From: Henckelia pumila | Taxonomy: Eukaryota > Streptophyta > Magnoliopsida > Lamiales > Gesneriaceae | DNA length: 64,000 nt | Direction: 5' to 3' | Assembly: GCF_033568475.1 (NCBI RefSeq) | Contig: NC_133120.1 | Location: 84,400,151 to 84,464,150, forward strand | Shown: positions 55,086 to 64,000 of the stretch, one piece after another | Position numbering within the stretch: position 1 is the first letter of the stretch | Layout: the number at the start of each line of letters is the position of its first letter | Made by a program: the position numbers and the translations under genes | Notes under the pieces: generated by a model | Database searches by the model: none | What the model saw: only the letters and a program-made list of their open reading frames with translations | Told to the model about the DNA's origin: nothing

Positions 55086-55708
55086 GGGCAAATACATTAT
55101 TATGTCCCTATTATTTCTCGTGTTTCCCAATTATGTCCCTCAAAATATTTCGTTCCCATTTATATCCCTTATCCATTAGTTTTGTTCTAAAAATTGTCCC
55201 TACCATCATTACTCCGTCAATATTAGACGGAAATTACACGTGATGCGCATGTGACTCTTAAATAACCCAAATTAGAGTATGATGCTCATTCTTTCAGCCA
55301 TTCATCTCCTTCGTAACAAGCCTTAGCTCCCAAATTGATTCTTCTCCTTCGTTTCCGATGCTCATTCTTTCAACCCTTTTTCTCCTTCGTAACAAGACCT
55401 AGCTTCCAAATCGATTCTTCTCCTTCGTTCCCATTCCATGCGGCCACCGATTTCTCTCCGATATCGATTGGCGAAGGCGAGGAGAAAACCATTATCCTCG
55501 TTCGGCCTCTGTTGTAAGTCATATTGTTAATAATACATTTCGTTTCATTAATTAATGCTTTTGGCAAACACGAACCATTATCTATTTTAATTTTTAATGC
55601 TTTGGATTTTTTTAATTAAAACGTGTTATTTGTCAAGATTTTTCAAGAGCTCAGGTTTCGATGTGCTTTTATATATAAAATCACCCAATTGAACTTTCAT
55701 GAGTATAT
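55086..55708 (+). repeat. MULE-2 left terminal inverted repeat
   Basis: About 620 bp, inverted partner of 60563-61143. It contains a 76-bp tandem duplication (55281-55356 and 55357-55431, each starting GATGCTCATTCTTTCA) and shared leader sequence with GCGGCC, CCGATTTCTCTC and ACCATTATCCTCGTTCG blocks. Confidence 0.85.
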
Positions 55709-56086
55709 ATTTATAGTTTCGCAAATTTTTTAAGATGATTTAATTAATGGTAGATAATTTTATGTTTTCTGATTTAATCATTTAGAAATATAAACATGTA
55801 ATAGACTCATATGCAAGAAAATATAGAGCAATGCTTATAGTTTTGTTTCTGTATCGAAGACTTTTGGTTTAAAACAATGCAATGCTTATAGTTTTGTTCT
55901 CTGTATCAGTAGGCCTAATGGGATAATTCAATACTGGTTTTTTTATTTTTGATACTGACACTGATCTCTGATGGCTAGACGAAGTAGATGCTTCTTGAGT
56001 TGCACTCCGGGCTATGGTATTACTTATTCTTTGATAAAATAAACAGTTAATATTTTTGTTTAATTGCTTCTTGTATTTATTTACAG

Positions 56087-59000
56087 GTAATGTTGGAGAA
56101 GATTCATTGGTAAGTTTGAAAATGTATTATAATGGAACAATGAAGGGCACAAATACATCCAAAGAATATGTTGGAGGAAATATTGAATATTATGACTGGG
56201 TAGACAGCACTAAAATCAAAATGCTCCATTTGCATGGATTTTCTGAGGAATTAGGCTTTGAAGAGCCGGAGAAGGTTAGATTTTGGCACAAAATGTGGTC
56301 TAATTCGAGTAAGGGTAGATATCTAGAGACTGATGCAGATGTTTTAAGAATTAAAGATACTATCTCAGCTAACCATGAAGTGGAGATTTATATGGGGTAT
56401 GAATGTGATGATGAGAATGGTAGCAATGGTGAAACAGGTACAAATGAATAGGCAAGTGGATTAGATGAAGATGCTGATTTTGAGAAAGATGGTGATTTTC
56501 ATGATAGTGATTATGAGTTTGAAGAAGATGATAGGATTTTTGATAGTCATGTTGATCATGATATTGGAATGAATTGTGACACAATGATTGTTGATCACGG
56601 AGGTATTTCTAATGAAGCTTTAGTTCTGATGCAGAATGAAGAAGGTGATGATAATTGTATTGACAGCGATGAATTAAATAGTAACTTGGATTTTGATAGT
56701 GATGATCGTAAATCACAAAAATTTCCCTTGTTCGACCCAATTAAGGATGCAAAGAATCCTGATTTGAAGGTTGGAATGATTTTTAGCTCAATAAATGAGG
56801 CTAAATTTGCCATCGAAAGTCATTGCATTAGACGAGGGAAATAAGTTCGGTTCGTCAAAGTCGATAAGAAGAGGCTTAGGGGTCGGTGCAGAAATGAAGG
56901 CTGTGATTGGGTGATTCATGTCTCGCCAATAGGTCGTGATAGTTGTTGGCAGGTAAAGACTTTTAAGTCGGAACACAATGGTTGTTTTTGGGAAAACAAA
57001 AATAGAACCGCGAGTTCCAGTTGGTTGGGAAAGACTTTTGCGAAAAAGTTTAAATCAAACTCAAAGTTGGGGGTCTTACCATTCAAAGACCAGGTGTATT
57101 CCAGCTTGAAATTAAGTGTTTCAAGGAAGAAAGCTTATTTGGCTAGGAGGAAAGCTCTTGAGCTAGTGCAGGGAACCATTGCTCAACAATTTAGTAAGAT
57201 TAGAAATTATTGTCTTGAGTTGAAAAGTGTTGATCCAAGTGCCACAGCGATCTTAAAATTGACTGAGGATGATGATGGCCCGAGATTTCAGCGGATGTAC
57301 ATATGTTTTTTGGCATGCAAATAAGGTTTTAAGAAAGCGTGTAGACCTTTAACAGGGGTTGATGGATGTTTTTTGAAGACTACTTATGGTGGACAATTGT
57401 TAACAGCGGTTGGACTAGATCCCAACAATAATATATTCCCCCTTAGCTATGCGATGGTTGAAAGAGAGACAAAGGACACTTGGATGTGGTTCTTATAGAT
57501 ATTGGACTCCGACATAGGCTTTGGCGATGGATATGGCTGGACTTTCATGTCAGACAAACAAAAAGGTCTAATTCCAGCATTCGAAAGTCTATTTCCTGCT
57601 GCGGAAAATCGTTTTTGTATTAGACATTTACACACTAACATGAAAAGAGATGGTTTCAAAGGCACATCTATTAAAAATTCACTTTGGGCAGCTGCAAAAG
57701 CAACAACAGTTGCTGAATTTCAAAAAAGGATGGATGAGATGAAACGGATGGATGAGAAGGCTTATGATTGGTTGTCCAAGAAACCAGAGGAACATTGGAC
57801 TAAGTCACATTTCACCACTACTCCTAAGTGTGACGTACTTTTGAATAACATGTGTGAATGTTTCAATAGTCTCATATTGGATGCTCGAGAGAAGCCGATA
57901 ATTCCAATGTTTGAAAATATAAGGAATTTGTTGATGGTTCGTTTCCAGCTTAACAGAGAAAAGGCTGAGAAATGAGACAAGATTATTTGTCCTAAAATTA
58001 GAAATGTTTTGGCAAAGATTTACATGGAGGCAGCACAACATAGCCCACTACAAGCTGATCCTATGCACTTTCAGATCAATGGACCATCTGGACAACACAC
58101 TGTCGACTTTGGTACGAACTCTTGCAGCTGCAGAAAATGGGACTTGACTGGCATCCCTTGCCTACATGTGGTGTGTGCCCTTTGGTGTAAGCATCAAGAT
58201 CCACTGCAATATGTTAGTCCTTATTATATGGTCGAAACATACAAGAGATGCTATGAGCATGCTATTTTACCCATTACTGGTCCTGATCTATGGCCGAAAT
58301 GTGAATTGACACCACCACTACCACCGGTGTACAAAGAGAAAGTGGGCAGACCTGCCAAATTGAGAAGGAGAGAAAGAGATGAAGTACCTAGCGGACATCA
58401 TATGCATGGGGCTAGAAGAAATACCAAGTGCAGGAAATGTGGAGGAGATGGACATAACAAAAGGACGTGCAAAGAAACAAGAGACAATGTGAATGAGCCT
58501 CCAACACAACAAAGTCAATCAAGAGCAACAGTTGATTCTAGGCCACTGCAAAAGAAAAAACTTCAGGTATCTAAGTTTCTATACATCTAAAGCTCATGAA
58601 TTTATTGTATTATCACATCTACTATTAATATAAATATCATTTATTTGAATATAGGTGAGAAGGCCAGCCTCACATGGTGGTGTGCAAACTGGAGGGCAAG
58701 GAACGTCGAACACCATAAATGTAAGTAAGTTAATAACATTTGAACTTGAGCATCGGCTTACAATAAACTTTGTTCAGCACTGGTAGATGTTATGTTTATG
58801 TCCTGGTGGGATTTTCGTAGTTGCATTGGTTGAGTTGATGCCATAATGCACGAATCATTGGTAGTTAATTTTTAGCATAAATGTAAGTGAGTTAATAACA
58901 TTTCAACTTGAGCAGAGGCTTATGAATTTTATTTTGCTGCTTATGAATAATCCAGTGTTCATGAAAGGGGGGAAAAAACTTTGTCACAGTTTCTAGACTA

Positions 59001-59132
59001 AGAGCATGCGTAGGTAATCAAGAGAAGCAGAGTCATTCAACTCCAGTACAAGGAAATGAAACTCCAGTCCAAGGAAATGAAAGGGATATTACAGTACCAA
59101 GAAAGAGTACAAGATCAACTTCACAAGCTTAG
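56087..59132 (+). pseudogene. MULE-2 transposase, one frame with five in-frame stops
   Basis: After an acceptor TTTACAG at 56086 a single frame runs 2.5 kb to 58590 with no frameshift. Its in-frame stops are at 56449 (TAG), 56842 (TAA), 57322 (TAA), 57496 (TAG) and 57973 (TGA). Order: PB1-like domain (LKMYYNGTMKG, YDWVDSTKIKMLHL); acidic linker; MuDR DNA-binding domain (DLKVGMIFSSINEAKFAIES, CRNEGCDWVIHVS); DDE core with VDGCFLKT (Asp at 57361), FMSDKQKGL (Asp at 57553) and NNMCECFNS (Glu at 57856); SWIM finger CSCRKWDLTGIPCLHVVC; intact knuckle CRKCGGDGHNKRTC (58429-58470). A donor CAG|GTATCT near 58566 leads to further short exons (about 58655-58720 and 58988-59132, ending RKSTRSTSQA). Stops apart, the catalytic set is complete. 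Confidence 0.92.
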
Positions 59133-60010
59133 ATGAATAATTGACATTGGTTTTAGCATGTATTTTGTCTTATTGGTTAGACATGTGAATTTCTAGCATA
59201 ATTTAATGTCTTTGCGCATATGGCTACTTTTGGATTAACTATGATACTGGATTTTCATATGAGACTGGATTTGGATTTCAGAATGTATGCTTCGATATGG
59301 ATTCGTACTATTTTAACATGGATGTGTATTGTTGCTATATTTTATGGATGTGTATTGTTGCTATATTTTTTTCAGTTTCAGTTTTAGTTTTTGTTTTTGT
59401 TTATTATTTAGCATGGATGCGTACTGTTTTAGCATTGGTGGGAAATGTATGCCTCTATATGGATTCGTAATACAAATGTACCTGTAGTTTCCGAAGCTGC
59501 AGTAAGCATAAAAATTCTAGTTGATTATTAGAAAGAAAATTTTGGTTTTGCAAGTATAGATTTGTTTGGATTGAAGGATTTTTTTTATGAATTTGAACCC
59601 TTTTAAGTTGATAGTGTGAAAAGTAAGGAGAATGTGTGCTTATTTTTATTAAGTTCATGAAAATTAAGATGATTAATCCAATTAAAACGGGAAATGGATA
59701 GGAAATGATTCTCAAATCAATCAACAATTGAAAAAAAACACTCAATGTCATAAATAAAAACCCTCTAAAAATACTCATCTAAACGAAAACTATTAGTACT
59801 TACAATGACATTAATCCACTCGATGCCATCAAAAAATCAAAATCCACTCATCCAAACAAAAAAAATTAAAATTAAGACTAATCCATTTAATGTTGTAAAC
59901 AAACTAACTCATCAAACAAAAAAATCAAATAAATCTTAATCCACAGTAAAAATAATTGCATAGACTTGATACTTTCAATCTGATACATTCGTCCAGCTAA
60001 AACAAGTCTA
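59133..60010. other. MULE-2 interior between the two genes
   Basis: Noncoding, AT-rich, with a tandem ATGGATGTGTATTGTTGCTATATTTT repeat at about 59320-59370. The minus frame at 59455-59778 shows no domain and is not called. Confidence 0.5.
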
Positions 60011-60256
60011 CTAATTATTAGAATCCAAATCTTTTTTCATCTCTTCATAAATCTCAGCAATCTTTAATGCATTATTACGATACTTATTAGCTAAATGTAA
60101 CTGAGCATCCATGAACTTTGCTAGTTCTTCACTTTGTCTCAGTTTTTTACTGGAACTTGAAGTGGCAGCTGATGTTGACCCCGAACTCGAGCTCGAATAA
60201 TTTTTGCTTGTAGGGGTGAAAGAAGCAGCTATATCACGATAAACCATCCAAAACAT
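60011..60256 (-). CDS. MULE-2 second gene, small Ser-rich protein (last exon)
   Basis: The minus frame (81 codons) contains ASFTPTSKNYSSSSSGSTSA, then a helical charged stretch SKKLRQSEELAKFMDAQLHL and KIAEIYEEMKKDLDSNN to the stop. Intron-like sequence precedes it, so it may be the last exon of a transcript starting in the right terminal repeat. I do not recognise a family. Position opposite the transposase suggests an element-encoded accessory gene or a captured host fragment; neither is proven. Confidence 0.4.
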   Translation of the reverse strand: MFWMVYRDIAASFTPTSKNYSSSSSGSTSAATSSSSKKLRQSEELAKFMDAQLHLANKYRNNALKIAEIYEEMKKDLDSNN

Positions 60257-60562
60257 TAATCATAATTGTATAACATAGGTTGCAAAATTCGACCTATAAA
60301 CTAAAATAAAATCAAACTACTCGCCATTTCACCACTTAAGTCAAGCTACAATATCAACATGTTTCAAACGATATAAAATAAATTACCTGAGGTTAGATAT
60401 AATTAACATAATCTGATGGGGATTGGTATAACCAGTTTCTTATTAATTTAAAAATCAAACTCAAATTAGTGGTTTTAATTTCATATAATCAATTAAGAGA
60501 AGAAATTATAAAAAAACGATACAACTATAAAACACATTGAAAAGCACCAAGATGTCTAATGT

Positions 60563-61143
60563 ATACTCATGAAAGTTCAATGGAGTGATAATGTAAATAA
60601 AAGCACAACGAGAATAGAACAGAGCTCTTGAAAATTTTTGAGAAATCACACATTTTAATTAAAACAAGTTTGAAGCATTAAGAATTAAACTAAATAATTG
60701 TTCATGTTTGCCAAAAGCGTAAATTAAAGCAACAAAATTTATCAAAATGTATCATCAACAATATGGCATACAACAGAGGTCGAACGAGGATAATGGTTGT
60801 CTCCTTGCCTTCGCCAAACAATATCCGAGAGAAATCGGCGGCCGCGAGTGGAATTGGAACAAAGGAGAAGAAACGATTTGGGAGCTAGGGTGTTACATAG
60901 GAGAAAAATCAAATCGATTTGGGACTTAGGGCAGAAAGAATGAGCATGGGCTCTAATTTTGGTTATTTAAGAGTCACGTGCGCATCACATGTAATTTCCG
61001 TCTGATATTCACGGAGCAATTGACGGCAAGGACAATTTTCAGAACAAAACTAATGTATGAAGGATATAAATGGGAATGAAATATTTTGAGGGACATAATT
61101 GGGAAACACGAGAAACAAGAGGGACATAATAATGTCTTTGCCC
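60563..61143 (-). repeat. MULE-2 right terminal inverted repeat
   Basis: Inverted partner of 55086-55708. The terminal 200 bases are about 90 percent alike by eye; farther inside, matching blocks are broken by small indels. A short plus-strand frame at 60747-60929 lies wholly inside it and is not a gene. Confidence 0.85.
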
Positions 61144-61152
61144 ACAAAACAA

Positions 61153-64000
61153 CTCATGATAAGAAATAAATATCTCGTTGGTCAAAAAAAATTTGTAATT
61201 AATATTAACGAAAGATGTAAACCAAGGTGCACACTGATGTGTACATCTAGCATTACTCTAATTCCATTAATGACATATATCAGATTTCTAGTTTTATTTA
61301 ATGCAAACATTATGCTTTCTCGAAATAAAATAGAAAAACAAAATATCTGTTTCTTTTATTCATCCCGAATCTCAAATTGTAAACTGAAATCGAAAATTTC
61401 CAAACCCCAAACTCTATATATTTTCTCGCCGCTCAAATTATAGTATCTCTGAAACAATTTAAATTTCTTATTTTGAGTGTTACTTAATTCTCGATGACAC
61501 TAAACTGTACAATTTTCTGAAACAACATGTTGTTACAATTTTATATGTAACGATCTCATCCTTGAAAATTATGTATTAGTGTTATTGTTTATTTTTACCC
61601 CATTTGTTTAATTTAAAATTAAACGACATAATCAACGTTCATTTTTTTCGATGTTTAAAAATAAATTTGTACAAGTTTATGTTTCATTATACTAAATTTA
61701 AATTATTTTAAAAAGTTCATGTGTGTCAAATATGGTGACTCTCCAGCAACTTTGAGTCCCGTTTTCCCACATATCTTTAGTTTCGTGGGACTTTCTTATC
61801 TTTAACTTTCTAAATCATAATTATATTTATTTTGTCAGATCATATATGGTCAACTTTTCACTAACAAAATGTTGAAAAACACTGCAGAAAGGGAAGCCAC
61901 GTATAAATAATGGAACCAGGTTTCAAATAAACAGTGATTATATACATTGTTGTTTACTTTTCTTCCCCTTTCTTATCTTCTTTTTTTTTCCACAATACAA
62001 CAAAAACTATGATGGAAGGAAAAATATTGCTGCTCACACATGCACTTGCTGAAAACGAGTGAACATCTTTTGGCACAGATTTTTAGTTAATTTGTTACGT
62101 TCTTTTGAAGACTTCTATCTTATTAATGTTTAATGGTGTTAATGATTATGGACTTGGCTTAACCGATCAACGAGTGGTTGCAAGAATTTTTACGTGATTC
62201 TTTTAGAAATTATAAAGAAGTTTGTGAGAAGCAAAAATAGTGAGTGTTTCGAATAAAAGTTCAAAGCTAATACAAACTTAAGTTTGAAAAAGAATTGCTT
62301 CTAAATTTTTTTAAAAAAAAAATACTGGTAAGAAAATATGATTGAAAGTTTATGAACTCCTAAAAACTCATTTACAAATAAAGCTTAAAATTTTAAAATA
62401 ATTTCAAAAATCTATATATACAAATACAAATTATAAAAGTGTGAGCCAATGTCAAAGTTTACATTATGTATTTTCAAATTTGTACTTGGTTTAATTTGCA
62501 TGCACTTGATAAATTCTTTGATGATATTTTTCTAAAATCAATTATTTTGATAAGGTCAAAATTAACATAGTGTGTGCATATTAGATAAGGATCTAGTTTT
62601 CAAAAATATTGAAATACCAAAATATTTCGATTTTTTTTTGTAGATAAGGTGAACAGTTTTTTCCACAAAAATGTTAAAAAAATTTCCAAAATAAGCTTAA
62701 TTAAATATTCATCCAGTTTTCTAAAATATTGAAACACCAAAATATTTTAGTTTTATTTGTTTGTAGATGAAATGAACATATTTTTTAACAAAATTTTTTG
62801 TGTATTTAATTTGTGTAAGGACTTATTGAACTAAATAATTATATCATGAGTTCATAAATATATATTAAAAATATCAGATCTGTAAAATTTATTAAAATAT
62901 ATATGTTAATTAAATTACACATCAATGTTGAAATAAATCAATTCAATTGCAGTAAAGTTTTAATCTAAAATAATAAATAAAGAACACATCACAACACACA
63001 TATCATATATATATATAAAAGTTGAAATTAAAAAAATTAACTATTTTTTCCTCCTCATAAAAGCTAAAAACTATAACAATTATTTTATGAGATGATTTTG
63101 TAATTAACGAAAAAAATATTTTTACAAGAGTTGGAGATGGATAAACAGGTTATAAATTTCTGTAACTTAAAAGTACAGTTTTGAAGATAAATTTTTTAAA
63201 TTTTAATAAATAAATATTTACAAAAATTATTCATTGACATTAGTCACTACTTTTCATTTTGACTAATAATAGGAAAGTTTCAGCCCAAAATAATTCCTAA
63301 AATTTGTATAAGGACCTATTGAACTAAATAATTAAATCATGAGTTTATAATTATATGTTAGAAAAAAAAATCAGATTCTCAAACTTTAATTAAAATATAT
63401 ATTTGAATTAAATTACACACAAGTGTAAAAATAAATCAATTCAAATGGAGTAAAGTTTTATTCCAAAATAATAAACAAAGAATACACCAACACACTCATA
63501 TCATATATGTAAACATTGAAATTTAAAAAATTGACTATTTTTTCTCATCATAAAAACTAAAAACTATATCAATTATTTATGGGATGATCTTGCAATTAAC
63601 GAATAAATATTTTATCATTGTAGAAAATATTTTATAAATTAAATGATATTTTTAGAATATGGGATAGAAAATTACAAAATCAAGATTTAATTTGATTTAA
63701 CGTATATTACTTAATAACAAATACATAACAAATTATATCTCTTCAAGACATACAAACATGAGATAAAAGAAATAAAGCAAATCCATGACACGAAGGATTT
63801 AATAATTGCTCAAGATCAATCAACAAAATAATGAAAAATCAGAGCTGTAATAAATGGGTAAGCTTTGATATTAATATTGTGTCTAGATAAAACTATACTT
63901 AAACATTATATTTATCAGCTTACATGAGTTATTGAAATGTCTTATCTTAAAATGTTAATGTAAATATATAAAAAACGATGATCATAAATTATAACACTGA
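61153..64000. other. AT-rich noncoding region with degenerate repeats
   Basis: No gene, RNA or transposon end is supported. A block of about 310 bp at 62795-63109 recurs, diverged, at 63291-63603 (shared ACTAAATAATTA, ATCATGAGTT, AAATAAATCAATTCAA). A shorter repeat with TATTGAAATACCAAAATATTT occurs at about 62607 and 62726. Confidence 0.6.
62795..63603. repeat. Degenerate direct repeat, two copies about 496 bp apart
   Basis: 62795-63109 and 63291-63603 share many blocks in the same order with small indels, roughly 80 percent alike by eye. Nothing in them looks coding. Confidence 0.75.

Larger units (their letters stand above)
55086..61143. mobile_element. MULE-2: 6.1-kb Mutator element with ~600-bp terminal inverted repeats
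   Basis: Bounded by the perfect 9-bp target duplication ACAAAACAA (55077-55085 and 61144-61152). Ends read GGGCAAATACATTATTATG and (inverted) GGGCAAAGACATTATTATG. The inverted repeat runs on with moderate divergence to about 55708 on the left and 60563 on the right, so it includes promoter and first-exon sequence at both ends. A MULE transposase reads plus (56087-59132) and a small gene reads minus from the other end (60256-60011). This two-gene facing layout with promoters in the long repeats is like maize MuDR. Confidence 0.92.

Overview
This window is plant nuclear DNA, most likely from a eudicot. It is AT-rich, its genes are interrupted by GT-AG introns, and its mobile elements are all plant types: Copia with an extra 3' ORF, Gypsy chromovirus, Mutator (MULE), hAT and Harbinger. 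An asterid such as a Lamiales species is plausible but not shown. No bacterial-style operon, CRISPR, rRNA or tRNA gene was seen.

Only three ordinary host genes are supported. They are an intronless F-box gene similar to Arabidopsis At2g27310 (995-1996, minus), a three-exon gene for a conserved plant protein of unknown function (36001-37307, plus), and a classical short-chain dehydrogenase/reductase of the secoisolariciresinol/borneol dehydrogenase type (39566-40501, minus). Nearly everything else is transposon.

2971-29368 is a three-level nest of LTR retrotransposons, all on the minus strand. Copia-1 (2971-29368, 277-bp LTRs, target duplication ATAAT) was entered by a Tekay/Del-like Gypsy chromovirus (7056-27201, about 1.95-kb LTRs, target duplication ATCTA). 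The Gypsy's right LTR was then entered by Copia-2 of SIRE/Maximus type (15317-26485, 1277-bp LTRs, target duplication AACTC). LTR divergence judged by eye (about 2.5, 1.8 and 1.4 percent) gives the same age order as the nesting. All three carry stop codons or frameshifts.

29369-35600 holds smaller insertions with clear target duplications: a 355-bp hAT MITE (31031-31385), a 1528-bp solo LTR (31562-33089), and a 542-bp hAT element (34074-34615) inside a Harbinger-like MITE (33596-34739). Downstream lie a SINE-like scrap, a 396-bp Harbinger MITE (38470-38865) and a 183-bp Mutator MITE (41184-41366) just upstream of the dehydrogenase promoter.

The most interesting region is two neighbouring Mutator elements, each bounded by a perfect 9-bp target duplication. 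MULE-1 (41838-54460, 12.6 kb) is a Kaonashi-like element. It has a decayed transposase on plus and, on minus, a GRF zinc-finger membrane protein and a captured Ulp1-type (C48) SUMO-protease gene. It also has an array of about 538-bp tandem repeats and a later LTR insertion splitting the transposase N-terminus. MULE-2 (55086-61143, 6.1 kb) has terminal inverted repeats of about 600 bp. Its transposase stays in one frame over about 2.5 kb with five in-frame stops, and a small second gene faces it from the other end. 61153-64000 is AT-rich with a degenerate direct repeat and no gene.
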